The notes: generated by a model from the letters alone, not told the origin. A stretch of 64,000 bases of DNA from Candidatus Nitrosopumilus sp. (GCF_028278985.1 NZ_JANQTA010000002.1:62001-126000); one strand, 5' to 3'. Positions 15,183 to 23,067 are shown, numbered from the stretch's first letter. A program made the numbers and translations.

Positions 15183-16277
15183 TTGGATCATCACAAATTT
15201 CATGGTAAAGACATCCCACACATCAAACTAGATCCAAAAATGACCATAGAGCAACTTGTAGATGTTTATGCAAGTTCTGGATTTAATGGAAGACAACTTG
15301 GGGAAGCTGCAAAGCTCTATGCCAAGATGATTAAAGAAAACGCAACTATTTGTCTAACGGTTTCAGGGGCAATGACTCCGGTAGGATTTGGAGGCATCAT
15401 TAAAACTTTAATCGAAAGAGGTTTTGTTGATTGGATAATTACAACAGGGGCTAATGTTTATCACGAAGATCATTTTGCTTGGGGTTTACCAGTAAAACAA
15501 GGTCACTTTGATGTTGACGATATGAAATTGTACGAAAATGAAATTGTTAGAATTAGAGACGTTTACATTAAATTTTATGAAACTTTAGAAGCCCAGGACC
15601 AAGTTGTTCAGAAGATGTTTGGAAAAGAATTTCCAGATGAACCATTTACAACAGCAGAATTTTGCAATTTGATGGGAAAATTAAGTAAAGAAAATTCTAA
15701 ACATCCAGAAAAAAGTTTTGTAACTACCGCATACGAATATGATGTTCCAGTTTACATTTCTACAATCAAAGACTCATCACTGGCACTAAATCTTGCAGTA
15801 CATAGACTAGCAGGTAAAAATTACAATCTAGACTTTGTTAGGGAAATTATAGAGCAAGCTGCAATTCTTTATGATTCAAAAAAATCAGGAATTTTAGAAC
15901 TTGGTGGCGGAGTTCCAAAAAACACGGCTCAGCAAACGGGTCCACTTCTTGATCAAATTCTAAGACGAGATGATGGAGGACAAGATTACATCATTCAGAT
16001 TACAGATGCTCGTCCAGATACTGGAGGATTATCCGGAGCTACATTGCAAGAAGGAAAAAGTTGGGGAAAAGTTCAGAATTCACATGAAGGAGTAGTTACA
16101 GTTTATGCAGATGCAACAATTGCATTTCCAATATTAGCTTTGTATGCTCTTAGCAATCAAAAACCTAGAAAACCAAAAAGACTGTACAAAAAATTAGGAA
16201 AATTATATGATAAATTAAGTAAAGATTATTCGAAAAACCCCAGTATCAAAACAAAGAAATCAAAAAAGAAAAACTAA
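15183..16277 (+). CDS. dys: deoxyhypusine synthase
   Basis: 364 aa, TTG start (MDHHKFHGKDIPHIKLDP). Family motifs include TVSGAMTPVGFG, TTGANVYHED, PVYISTIKDSS, LGGGVPKN and the segment around DARPDTGGLSGAT. The enzyme moves the aminobutyl group of spermidine onto the lysine of aIF5A, the first step of hypusine formation. The C-terminus carries an extra lysine-rich tail (KKLGKLYDKLSKDYSKN ... KKSKKKN) that is unlike the usual core. The start is uncertain; ATG 15240 would give a product shorter by 19 residues. A polyamine-type ureohydrolase lies 3 kb upstream. Confidence 0.9.
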   Translation: MDHHKFHGKDIPHIKLDPKMTIEQLVDVYASSGFNGRQLGEAAKLYAKMIKENATICLTVSGAMTPVGFGGIIKTLIERGFVDWIITTGANVYHEDHFAWGLPVKQGHFDVDDMKLYENEIVRIRDVYIKFYETLEAQDQVVQKMFGKEFPDEPFTTAEFCNLMGKLSKENSKHPEKSFVTTAYEYDVPVYISTIKDSSLALNLAVHRLAGKNYNLDFVREIIEQAAILYDSKKSGILELGGGVPKNTAQQTGPLLDQILRRDDGGQDYIIQITDARPDTGGLSGATLQEGKSWGKVQNSHEGVVTVYADATIAFPILALYALSNQKPRKPKRLYKKLGKLYDKLSKDYSKNPSIKTKKSKKKN

Positions 16278-16486
16278 AACTTGTCATATCTGGCACGTTC
16301 AAGGTCTCTATCATCTTTAGAATTTTTCTTGTATTCTTTGTAGCATTTCTTACAAAGAACTGTTTTTTTACCAACAGAATCTACTCTAAGTCCAGCATTC
16401 TCAACTTTAGTAGTGTTCAAAGATCGAATGCCATCTTCGTCACAGCCTTCTACATTGCATTTGGCACCTTTAGAGATAACGCCCAT
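16274..16486 (-). CDS. small zinc-ribbon protein
   Basis: Start chosen at ATG 16486 (MGVISKGAKCNVEGC), 70 aa, because a TATA-like ATATAAAT is centred 26.5 nt upstream; the ORF track start (TTG 16501) lies between them. Two cysteine pairs, CNVEGC and LCKKC, form one zinc site. The C-terminus is strongly charged (KKNSKDDRDLERARYDKF). It overlaps the deoxyhypusine synthase gene end by 4 bp (convergent). Divergent from eS25. Function unknown, possibly ribosome-related. Confidence 0.7.
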   Translation of the reverse strand: MGVISKGAKCNVEGCDEDGIRSLNTTKVENAGLRVDSVGKKTVLCKKCYKEYKKNSKDDRDLERARYDKF

Positions 16487-16508
16487 GAAAAAACTGAACA
16501 AAGATGTT

Positions 16509-16516
16509 ATTTATAT
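16509..16516 (-). promoter_or_regulatory. TATA-like box of the zinc-ribbon gene
   Basis: ATATAAAT on the minus strand, centred 26.5 nt from ATG 16486; this decides the start. Confidence 0.55.
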
Positions 16517-16558
16517 TTGAAAAAATTTTTCTGAATTCTCCTCAGAGATGGTTCATCG

Positions 16559-16566
16559 TTTATAAG
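16559..16566 (+). promoter_or_regulatory. TATA box of eS25
   Basis: TTTATAAG centred 26.5 nt before ATG 16589, indicating a leaderless mRNA. Confidence 0.6.
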
Positions 16567-16588
16567 AGGAATATTTTTTTCAGGTCTC

Positions 16589-16900
16589 ATGGGCGGAGCA
16601 AAGAAACCAACTGCAGCAAAGACTGACAAACCTGCAGGTTCTAAAGATTCCAAAAAAGGAAAGAAGGACAAAGGCGAAGGCGGTCCAAAGAAAGCTGAGA
16701 TCACAGTCATGGTCAATGAGCAACAAGCAATGAAAATCATTCAGGGTGCTAAAGTAATTACAGTACAAGATCTTGCAAGACAAACAGGTGTTAAAATTTC
16801 TGCAGCAAATAGATTCCTCAAAGAATCAGCTGAAAAAGGTACTGTAAAAAGAGTTGGCGGTTATTCAGGACATCATTTGTATCAAGTAGCATCTTCATAG
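16589..16900 (+). CDS. rps25e: ribosomal protein eS25
   Basis: 103 aa. A lysine- and glycine-rich N-terminal tail (about 35 residues) precedes the S25 winged-helix domain, seen in VITVQDLARQTGVKISAANRFLKESAEKGTVKRVGGYSGHHLY. eS25 lies on the small-subunit head near the E site. It is found in eukaryotes and some TACK archaea. It overlaps the 3' end of the convergent cyclophilin-like gene by 19 bp. Confidence 0.95.
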   Translation: MGGAKKPTAAKTDKPAGSKDSKKGKKDKGEGGPKKAEITVMVNEQQAMKIIQGAKVITVQDLARQTGVKISAANRFLKESAEKGTVKRVGGYSGHHLYQVASS

Positions 16901-17268
16901 ATACAAAGTACATCTCCAGATTTTACATCATTTAATGCATCAATGTTGTCACCCAATTTTCCAATTGGAGTCATAGTTTTTGCAGATGCAACATCTTTCA
17001 TGAAAAAACATACACTTCCTGTAGAAGGTAAGAAAGCAACATCGCCTTTTTTGAATTCGGAACGTGATCTTTCAATTCCAGAATCAATGCTTGTTTCAAA
17101 ATACAAGATGCTTTGACCTAAAAGATGAGCATGTCCTTCTAATGGTAAAGATCTCATTATGGTACCAACAGTTCGAGGAGACAAATGCCGTTTAAGATCA
17201 CATGTAATTTTTGATTTTCCCCTAATTTCTAAAATCAGTTGTTTTCTAGAGACTGATGAAGTACTCAA
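16882..17268 (-). CDS. cyclophilin-like domain protein (DUF369-like)
   Basis: Start placed at TTG 17268 (MSTSSVSRKQLILEIRG), 128 aa. The ORF track start at 17406 runs through the promoter and the opposing gene. The product matches the small cyclophilin-like beta-barrel family: GHAHLLGQSILYFET, KKGDVAFLPSTGSVCFFM, and a C-terminal KSGDVLCIYE. No peptidyl-prolyl isomerase activity is established for this family. The gene diverges from rpoK and appears to share its TATA box. Its 3' end overlaps eS25. Confidence 0.7.
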   Translation of the reverse strand: MSTSSVSRKQLILEIRGKSKITCDLKRHLSPRTVGTIMRSLPLEGHAHLLGQSILYFETSIDSGIERSRSEFKKGDVAFLPSTGSVCFFMKDVASAKTMTPIGKLGDNIDALNDVKSGDVLCIYEDAT

Positions 17269-17290
17269 TTCGTACTTTAAAATGATTAGA

Positions 17291-17298
17291 TTATATAA
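17291..17298. promoter_or_regulatory. palindromic TATA box shared by two divergent leaderless genes
   Basis: TTATATAA is its own reverse complement. The TTG of rpoK (17321) and the TTG of the cyclophilin-like gene (17268) lie each exactly 23 nt beyond its ends, with the box centred 26.5 nt from both starts. No other TATA-like element is correctly placed for either gene. Confidence 0.65.
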
Positions 17299-17320
17299 CG
17301 TTTTAAGAAAAATCCGGTAC

Positions 17321-17809
17321 TTGTCTAGCGCTAAAGAAACTGAAGTAGTTGAAGCACCAGAAGTCGCCGAAGCTGAAGAAACTGAAGAAAATGCAGGATT
17401 AAACAAAGCACTTGATACTTATCGAAAATTAATTGAGAAAAAAGATGGAGTAGAAGCTCTTACTGAAAAAGAGCAAGAAGATTTAGAAAAGAAACTAAAA
17501 CAAATTGAAGAACGTGAAGTAGTAGAAAGAGTCGAAGAACATGACCCAGTAGAAATCCCATGTGAGAAAAACAAAATCACAATTGGTCCTCCAACACTAA
17601 CAAGATTTGAAAAAGCAAGAATTATGGGAGCAAGAGCACTGCAACTATCATTAGGTGCACCACCATTTATCCCAATTCCAAAAACTGCTAGAATTTCATT
17701 AGATATTTCAATGGAAGAATTAGATCAGAGAGTGATCCCTATTACTATTAGAAGGGTTCTTCCAAACGGAGATTATCAAAATATCCCTATTGATTATTTT
17801 GAAAAATGA
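17321..17809 (+). CDS. rpoK: DNA-directed RNA polymerase subunit Rpo6 (K), with N-terminal extension
   Basis: Start placed at TTG 17321 (MSSAKETEVVEAPE), 162 aa; the ORF track start (17159) runs into the opposing gene. The N-terminal about 80 residues are acidic and coiled (EVAEAEETEEN, EKEQEDLEKKLKQIEE). The C-terminal domain is RPB6/omega: LTRFEKARIMGARALQLSLGAPPF, then DISMEELDQRVIPITIRRVLPNG. This subunit helps assemble and stabilise the polymerase. Alba follows 51 bp downstream. Confidence 0.9.
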   Translation: MSSAKETEVVEAPEVAEAEETEENAGLNKALDTYRKLIEKKDGVEALTEKEQEDLEKKLKQIEEREVVERVEEHDPVEIPCEKNKITIGPPTLTRFEKARIMGARALQLSLGAPPFIPIPKTARISLDISMEELDQRVIPITIRRVLPNGDYQNIPIDYFEK

Positions 17810-17860
17810 ATCAATGGTCGATAAAACTTAAAAGAACAAAAAATTGCTGATTGTTGAATA

Positions 17861-18175
17861 ATGCTCATGGACGAGACAAGTGAACGATATGGTCACGAGC
17901 AGACCGAAAAGTCTGAGGACAATATCATGAATATTGGAAACAACCCTGTAATGCAATCAGCTATTGATGTCCTTACAATGTTAGGTAACAAGAGTCAAGT
18001 AGTTTTAAGAGCTAGAGGTAATTCAATTCCAAATGCAGTTGCTGTTGCAAATATTATCACTGAAAAAATGCTAAATGGAAATTCCAAAGTTGACAACATC
18101 AAATTAGATACTGCTCAAGAACCAGGAATAGGAAGAATGTTATCAACAATTGAGATTATTTTATCAAAAACCTAG
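17861..18175 (+). CDS. albA: Alba chromatin protein
   Basis: 104 aa from ATG 17861, with an alternative ATG at 17867. An acidic tail of about 25 residues precedes the Alba fold: NIGNNPVMQSAIDVLTML, VVLRARGNSIPNAVAVANII, and a C-terminal STIEIILSK strand. Alba binds DNA and RNA as a dimer. The usual lysine in the first loop (acetylation site) is not evident, as the region reads NNPVMQ; this agrees with other thaumarchaeal Alba proteins only by inference. It overlaps the convergent regulator gene by 4 bp. Confidence 0.9.
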   Translation: MLMDETSERYGHEQTEKSEDNIMNIGNNPVMQSAIDVLTMLGNKSQVVLRARGNSIPNAVAVANIITEKMLNGNSKVDNIKLDTAQEPGIGRMLSTIEIILSKT

Positions 18176-18588
18176 TAGACACTGCCTGGGCCTTTAAGAA
18201 GCATATTTTCACATTCTTTGCAAACTTGTTCATCAATATCAGTTTCCAAGTTGTGGTGAATTTCGCAAATCAAAAGACTTGATTTAATGTAGTTACACAA
18301 TCCAATGAATTTCGAAAGACTGGATGGAGTGTATGCCATGTCTGATGAAAGGTTTTCACATAGTTCATCGATTAATTCTGCTACTTGTTTTTCAGCTAAT
18401 AGTTTTGCAATTAAAGAAGGATCACCTCGAGTGCCACGAATGTAGTTACTAACTGCAGCCTGAGTTACACCAAGCATTTTTGAAATTTCATCTTCTCTAA
18501 TGTTGTGGTCTTCGGCTAATTTTTTTGCAAGAATTGCACGTAATGCTGGGATCAATGTTTTAGATTCAATCTCAGCTGGCAGTAGCAT
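18172..18588 (-). CDS. COG2522-like HTH transcription regulator
   Basis: Start placed at ATG 18588 (MLLPAEIESKTLIPALR), 138 aa, because CTTTAAATT is centred 27 nt upstream. The helix-turn-helix is DEISKMLGVTQAAVSNYIRGTRG (about residues 32-55). The C-terminal part contains C..H.. and CKEC residues (LICEIHHN ... QVCKECENM) that may bind metal. This is a predicted DNA-binding family widespread in archaea. It diverges from the asparagine-synthase-like gene. Confidence 0.8.
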   Translation of the reverse strand: MLLPAEIESKTLIPALRAILAKKLAEDHNIREDEISKMLGVTQAAVSNYIRGTRGDPSLIAKLLAEKQVAELIDELCENLSSDMAYTPSSLSKFIGLCNYIKSSLLICEIHHNLETDIDEQVCKECENMLLKGPGSVY

Positions 18589-18662
18589 ATTTCCCAAGAA
18601 TTAAACAAAGAATTTAAAGTTTGCAAAATGCAATTAGGCATAGCTATTTTAATTTCAAAACA

Positions 18663-19619
18663 ATGTCAACAATGTTGGATGAAATCTCCAAGAAACTATA
18701 CTCACTTTTAGAAGAATCATGTAATCAGTGTGAGGCAAATCTACTTTCATTATCAGGAGGACTAGATAGCTCAATCCTAGCATATTTTCTAAAAAACAAA
18801 AATCCAAAGACAATTGCAATCATTGCAGAAGATTTTGTATCAACCGATTTGACATATTCACAGATGATCTCAAAAGAACTAGGATTAGAATTATCTATTT
18901 TCAATGTAACAACTGCAGAAATTTTGGAGGCAATAGAAAGTACCATCAAGATTTTGAAAAACTTCAACGATATTGAAATTCGAAACAATGTTGTGATGTA
19001 TTTGGCAATAAAATGGGCAAAAGACAATGGATTTAACTCTATTATTTCAGGAGATGGGGCAGATGAGCTGTTTGCAGGATATAACTTCCTAGTTAACAAA
19101 CCTGAAAATGAACTAGAATCAGAAATCAAAAGGGTGTGCTCTGTAATGCATTTTCCAACTCAAGAGATAGGCAAAGCATTAGACATCAAAATCGAATCAC
19201 CATTTCTGGATGAAAATGTTATGGAATTTGCAAAAAACATACCTGCTAATCTTAAAGTAAAAAATGAAAATGATAGGAGGCATGGCAAATGGATTTTAAG
19301 AAAAACATTTGAAAAATTCATTCCAAAACAAATCGCATGGAGAGCAAAATCTCCAATGCAGGATGGCTCTGGAACAGCAGGATTGACAAATTTGTTTGAA
19401 TCAATAGTTGATGAAGAAAAATTTGTTGAAAAGAAACTCACAGTAGAAGTTAAGGAGAATGTGGTAATACGAACTAGAGAATCAATGCATTATTATGAAA
19501 TTTTCAAGAAAATGTTTGGATCTCCTGTCTCAAAAAATCCAGAACACCCATGTCCATATTGTAAACATGAAGTAAAAGACTCTAAATTTTGTAGAATGTG
19601 CGGGGCTTTTCCCATCTAG
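18663..19619 (+). CDS. asparagine synthase-like ATP-pyrophosphatase with C-terminal zinc ribbon
   Basis: Start placed at ATG 18663 (MSTMLDEISKKLYSL), 318 aa. The PP-loop LSLSGGLDSSILAYFL and ISGDGADELFAGYNFL are those of the asparagine synthetase C-terminal domain, but the N-terminal glutaminase domain is missing and the protein ends with a zinc ribbon CPYCKHEVKDSKFCRMCG. It is therefore unlikely to be a standard glutamine-dependent asparagine synthetase; an amide-forming or tRNA-modifying role using another ammonia source is possible. Its 3' end overlaps the convergent YHS gene. Confidence 0.75.
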   Translation: MSTMLDEISKKLYSLLEESCNQCEANLLSLSGGLDSSILAYFLKNKNPKTIAIIAEDFVSTDLTYSQMISKELGLELSIFNVTTAEILEAIESTIKILKNFNDIEIRNNVVMYLAIKWAKDNGFNSIISGDGADELFAGYNFLVNKPENELESEIKRVCSVMHFPTQEIGKALDIKIESPFLDENVMEFAKNIPANLKVKNENDRRHGKWILRKTFEKFIPKQIAWRAKSPMQDGSGTAGLTNLFESIVDEEKFVEKKLTVEVKENVVIRTRESMHYYEIFKKMFGSPVSKNPEHPCPYCKHEVKDSKFCRMCGAFPI

Positions 19620-19762
19620 ACATTATTTTTATATTTTCTAGGTTTTTTGATAAAAATTCTTCTGCAGCCATTGCAGCAAAAATAGAATTTCTTTCCATCA
19701 TATTCATGAAGTAAAGCTAAATCCTCTTCAAGTTCAATTCCACATACAGGATCTACTGGCAC
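19616..19762 (-). CDS. YHS-domain mini-protein (missed by ORF track)
   Basis: GTG start at 19762, 48 aa. The sequence PVDPVCGIELEEDLALL ... GKKFYFCCNGC matches the YHS domain: DPVCG, an aromatic-rich FYFC core and a CNGC pair. YHS and TRASH domains bind metals such as copper and occur in metal trafficking proteins and sensors. A TATA-like TATAAATA on the minus strand at 19784-19791 is centred 25.5 nt upstream, supporting a leaderless GTG start. Copper handling fits ammonia oxidisers, but the role is inferred. Confidence 0.75.
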   Translation of the reverse strand: MPVDPVCGIELEEDLALLHEYDGKKFYFCCNGCRRIFIKKPRKYKNNV

Positions 19763-19783
19763 AGATTGTCCACTTTTGGATTC

Positions 19784-19791
19784 TATTTATA
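19784..19791 (-). promoter_or_regulatory. TATA box of the YHS gene
   Basis: TATAAATA on the minus strand, centred 25.5 nt from GTG 19762. Confidence 0.55.
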
Positions 19792-19807
19792 GATTCAGCA
19801 ATGAAAA

Positions 19808-20059
19808 CTAGGCAGAAAGTTTTTGATAGATTTTAGAGGCAACAGTATTAGTCATTATTGATAGATGTTCAATTTCCAATTTTACCTCAAGACAATTTTT
19901 CAGTGAAGTAATTACTTCAATTTCATTTACTGCTCCAAAAAATTCAGGTTTTCCAAAACATTTCTCACAAACATACCATTCTGGTGATGGTTGTTTAGGA
20001 CTAAGTGGTTTGTATTTTATTTTGTAAATTGATTCGTGTCTATCGTGGCATTTGTTCAT
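19808..20059 (-). CDS. hypothetical protein with CxxC, 83 aa
   Basis: ATG overlaps the TGA of the upstream gene (ATGA), so it is the second gene of a two-gene operon. N-terminal NKCHDRHE and YVCEKCFGKPEFFG give Cys/His residues consistent with a zinc site; the C-terminal half is helical (LKNCLEVKLEIEHLSIM). No family recognised. Confidence 0.6.
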   Translation of the reverse strand: MNKCHDRHESIYKIKYKPLSPKQPSPEWYVCEKCFGKPEFFGAVNEIEVITSLKNCLEVKLEIEHLSIMTNTVASKIYQKLSA

Positions 20060-20250
20060 ACAGTCAACTCCTTTGCAGGAGACTTGATTTTCAATGTAAC
20101 ATCTGTAGTCATTTTGAGAATGTGTTCGATTTCATCTTTGTTCAAATCTTCTCTTCCTTCATCAAAACATTTTGAAACTACAGTTCCAATTTCTTTTGTT
20201 AATTCAGAAATAGCCAAATAATCAGTTTTTGATTTTTCACCAGTATTCAT
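20056..20250 (-). CDS. hypothetical helical protein, 64 aa
   Basis: I prefer ATG 20250 (MNTGEKSKTDYLAIS) over TTG 20271. Helical and charged (ELTKEIGTVVSKCFDEGREDLNKDEIEHILK), no domain recognised. Translationally coupled to the CxxC protein downstream. A copy of the TTTCCA-N4-TGGAAA-type palindrome lies 45-60 bp upstream. Confidence 0.55.
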   Translation of the reverse strand: MNTGEKSKTDYLAISELTKEIGTVVSKCFDEGREDLNKDEIEHILKMTTDVTLKIKSPAKELTV

Positions 20251-20294
20251 ACAGAAATTTTCTGATCGCAATTACTAATTAAGAAGATCATAAA

Positions 20295-20310
20295 GTCCCA
20301 AATATGGAAA
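20295..20310. promoter_or_regulatory. palindromic motif site (GTCCCAAATATGGAAA)
   Basis: Differs at two positions from TTTCCAAATATGGAAA, the motif found at five gene starts in 36-42 kb. It is upstream of the leftward two-gene operon starting at 20250. Confidence 0.45.
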
Positions 20311-20317
20311 TAGATAC

Positions 20318-20683
20318 TTAGGAATGAACTATTTCTAAGATTTTTTTTGGCAGAACGCCATAATCAGTGTCAGGCTCTGCAACAACATACAAAATGTCAT
20401 CATTAATTATGACACTAATTGCCAAGGCTCTTTCACGAGAGGCCATTGCAAAATTTACTGGCCCCAATTGTTTATCAAACTCTTTTCTCATTTTGACACG
20501 CAATGCAAGTTCCATGAAAATCATTTCATCATCTTTTTCATTTTCTAGAGGTTCGACATTTTCTTTCATGCCACCTGCAACCAATCTACCTCGTTCATTT
20601 ATCACTCCAGCAAATCGGATTTTAGAGTCAATTGATAAAATAGAATTACAAATTGTTGTATAATCATATATCTTGGCAGACAA
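20318..20683 (-). CDS. hypothetical protein, roadblock-like/DUF6659-like
   Basis: 121 aa, TTG start (MSAKIYDYTTICNSIL). Pattern SIDSKIRFAGVINERGRLVAGG then an acidic loop and LYVVAEPDTDYGVLPKKIL looks like a profilin-type alpha/beta sensor domain. Proteins of this size and pattern recur in thaumarchaeal genomes and resemble the DUF6659 family, from memory. Function unknown; possibly signalling. Confidence 0.6.
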   Translation of the reverse strand: MSAKIYDYTTICNSILSIDSKIRFAGVINERGRLVAGGMKENVEPLENEKDDEMIFMELALRVKMRKEFDKQLGPVNFAMASRERALAISVIINDDILYVVAEPDTDYGVLPKKILEIVHS

Positions 20684-20755
20684 ATTAATCGAAATTCCTA
20701 AGATCAGCTCATTTATTATCTTTCTATAAAATTTTGAGACTAAAAATCAAAAATT

Positions 20756-21856
20756 CTATGATGTGAGTTTTTTCACTAGACCAAGAAACTCGTCTTCAGG
20801 AATTGGGGGAACCTTCATGATTTCCAGGTTTTCAGTTACATGTGCAGATGATTTCTGACCAACTAGAGGAGCCAATACTCCAGGAGAAGAACGAATGAAT
20901 TGTATTGCTCTCATAGAAGGTTTCATATCAACGAATTCGGGCATCACACCAGGCTGCAATAATCGCCCTTGCATAAATGGGACACTAGTAAACACTCCAA
21001 GATTCAATCGAGATGCAGCATCTAATGCAGAAATAGTATCTGAATCAAATGTTTGTGTTTTACCTAAAAGGGCTTGATCATAATACATGTTAAATGGTAA
21101 TTGGATAAACTTGAATCCGTGATTTTCTCCACCTACTGATTTTGCCATTGCTATAGTGTCCTGTAATGAGAGATACTGTGGATTTTCTTTTGTAACTCTG
21201 AAGCATTCCCATGTAGCCATTCCATAAAATTTAATTTTTCCTTCATCACGCTTTTGCTCATACAATTCAAAAACAGATTTTAGATTCTTCAAAAAAGTTT
21301 CTTTATCAACATCTTTAATTTGACCTTCAACTGCATTATGCAAATACATTAAATCTACTGTTTCAAGATCCAGATTTTTTAAACTTCTATCAAGTTGATC
21401 AGAAAGATATGATGCTGTCATACAGTGATAACCAGAAGTAATATCACCTTCTTTTACAACTCCATTATCAGTATATTCTTGTTTTACATATTCCCAAAAT
21501 TCTAATTGAACATCTGCATCATTTGTAACATATCCATTTTTAGTACTGACAAAAATTTCATCGCGAGTGATTTTACCTTCTTCAATTAACTCATTTAGGG
21601 CTTTACCAACTGAACGCTCTGCTTTTTGGGATCGGTAGTTGATTGCAGTATCAACAACATTTACACCAGATTCAATTGATTGTTTTACAGCACTAGTTAC
21701 AATGGAATCTGTCTCATTTGTTGGATCCCCAAGATAGGTTCCAATACCAACATTTGATAAAGTCAAATCGGCAAAATTTCTAAAATTTGCCTCATTTACG
21801 CCTGATTTTGAAGCAAATTTTTTGGTTCCTTCAGGTGTTGCAAAGCCAGAAATCAT
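20756..21856 (-). CDS. aldo/keto reductase family protein
   Basis: 366 aa. The TIM-barrel signature residues are present: Asp and Tyr in GVNVVDTAINYRSQKAE, Lys in VSTKNGY, and His in LMYLHNA. The segment FIRSSPGVLAPLVGQKS near the end is the usual cofactor-binding strand. The barrel is interrupted by an insertion around residues 115-150. It would reduce or oxidise a carbonyl with NAD(P)H; the substrate is unknown. The prenyltransferase gene is upstream on the same strand, 30 bp away. Confidence 0.85.
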   Translation of the reverse strand: MISGFATPEGTKKFASKSGVNEANFRNFADLTLSNVGIGTYLGDPTNETDSIVTSAVKQSIESGVNVVDTAINYRSQKAERSVGKALNELIEEGKITRDEIFVSTKNGYVTNDADVQLEFWEYVKQEYTDNGVVKEGDITSGYHCMTASYLSDQLDRSLKNLDLETVDLMYLHNAVEGQIKDVDKETFLKNLKSVFELYEQKRDEGKIKFYGMATWECFRVTKENPQYLSLQDTIAMAKSVGGENHGFKFIQLPFNMYYDQALLGKTQTFDSDTISALDAASRLNLGVFTSVPFMQGRLLQPGVMPEFVDMKPSMRAIQFIRSSPGVLAPLVGQKSSAHVTENLEIMKVPPIPEDEFLGLVKKLTS

Positions 21857-21886
21857 ACAGAGTGTTTTAGGATGTTAAATTTATGT

Positions 21887-22777
21887 CTAAAGAGACAAGC
21901 CTATGAGAAAACTTGCCACAAATAGAGCTCCCGTAATCCGGCTAAACATCAGGGTTGATGACATGTAGGGAATTAGTTCATCAACAGTTGAATAATATTT
22001 TTTCAGACCAATTCCCGACTTTATCATCAAGGGAATTGTAACAAGACAAATCAAAGAAATAGTTGGAAAAAGATTCAAAGCAACTCCAGTAATAATTACA
22101 AAATATGAGACTAGTGGGAAAATCCAAATTAATTTTGAAGCAGTTTGTTTGCCTACAGCAATAACCAGAGTCTTCCTTCCTTTAGATTTGTCTGCATCAT
22201 GATCAGGAAAAGATGCAATAAAAAGAACCAGAGCAGATAATGATCCAACAACAGTTCCTGCCATTGCAGCTTCAACAGTTAATTGATCAGATTGAATGAA
22301 ATATGTTCCTAGTACAATCATTGAACCTTTAACTGCAACAAAAAATTCACCCAAACCAGAGTCAACAATTTTTGTAGAATAAAAGTAAATTGAAAGAATT
22401 GCAAATCCCAAAATTACTGCAATAATAATTCCATCTGTTAAGACAAAGTATCCCCCAATAACTGAACCAATTATTAGAAAAGCAATACCTGCTCTATATA
22501 CTGAAGATGGTTTGAGTAAACCTTCAGGTAATACACCAGTGCCACCGCTCATTTTTGTTTTTGGGGTTTGAGTATCAATTCCTCGCTTAAAATCCCAAAA
22601 GTCATTTAGTAAATCAACACTAGCGTGGAGTGCCATAACTCCAGCAAATGTCAAAATACCATCAAAAATATCAAATGAATTATGTTGCCACCAATTCAAA
22701 GACAATCCAACTGAAACTGCAATTACAGAAGCTAAGAGAAACCTAACTCTAATCACTCTAAACCAAACAGATAGCAT
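21887..22777 (-). CDS. UbiA-family prenyltransferase (MenA-like)
   Basis: 296 aa with about eight to nine hydrophobic segments. The first aspartate motif is NDFWDFKRGID and the second is DHDADKSKGRKTL, as in UbiA enzymes that attach a prenyl chain to an aromatic acceptor. The form NDxxDxxxGxD and overall pattern resemble MenA; a menaquinone-type quinone is the likely product. The same fold also makes archaeal lipids, so this is not certain. Confidence 0.8.
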   Translation of the reverse strand: MLSVWFRVIRVRFLLASVIAVSVGLSLNWWQHNSFDIFDGILTFAGVMALHASVDLLNDFWDFKRGIDTQTPKTKMSGGTGVLPEGLLKPSSVYRAGIAFLIIGSVIGGYFVLTDGIIIAVILGFAILSIYFYSTKIVDSGLGEFFVAVKGSMIVLGTYFIQSDQLTVEAAMAGTVVGSLSALVLFIASFPDHDADKSKGRKTLVIAVGKQTASKLIWIFPLVSYFVIITGVALNLFPTISLICLVTIPLMIKSGIGLKKYYSTVDELIPYMSSTLMFSRITGALFVASFLIGLSL

Positions 22778-22859
22778 AATACTCTAAGACAGTTTTTCGG
22801 TATAATATCCATGAGATTGATTGAGGTTTGTTTATATCAAAAAATCTTCAAGGATAGGC

Positions 22860-23066
22860 ATGAAAATAGGGAATTTTCCAGATTCTGAGAGGAGAATTAG
22901 GCTCGAAATTGAAATTCATTGTACAAAATGTGGTAAGCAGGTACCAGGAGGAATACAGACGGGAGAAAAATATGCCCAGTCTGCAGAATTTCAACATGAC
23001 TTGAAGGAATTAAAAGAAAATTACCTATGTGGAATTTGTAGAGATAAAAAAAGAGTTCAGAAATAA
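22860..23066 (+). CDS. small zinc-ribbon protein, 68 aa
   Basis: Start chosen at ATG 22860 (MKIGNFPDSERRIR), since the upstream stretch is promoter-like. HCTKCGKQVPGG and YLCGICRDKK give two Cys pairs. The middle is charged and helical. It ends 2 bp before the convergent surface protein gene. Family unknown. Confidence 0.65.
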   Translation: MKIGNFPDSERRIRLEIEIHCTKCGKQVPGGIQTGEKYAQSAEFQHDLKELKENYLCGICRDKKRVQK

Positions 23067-23067
23067 A

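Noticed and set aside
17159-17406. Overlapping N-terminal extensions of the rpoK and cyclophilin-like ORFs
   Set aside because: They run through the shared promoter and into each other; the leaderless TTG starts explain both genes without overlap.
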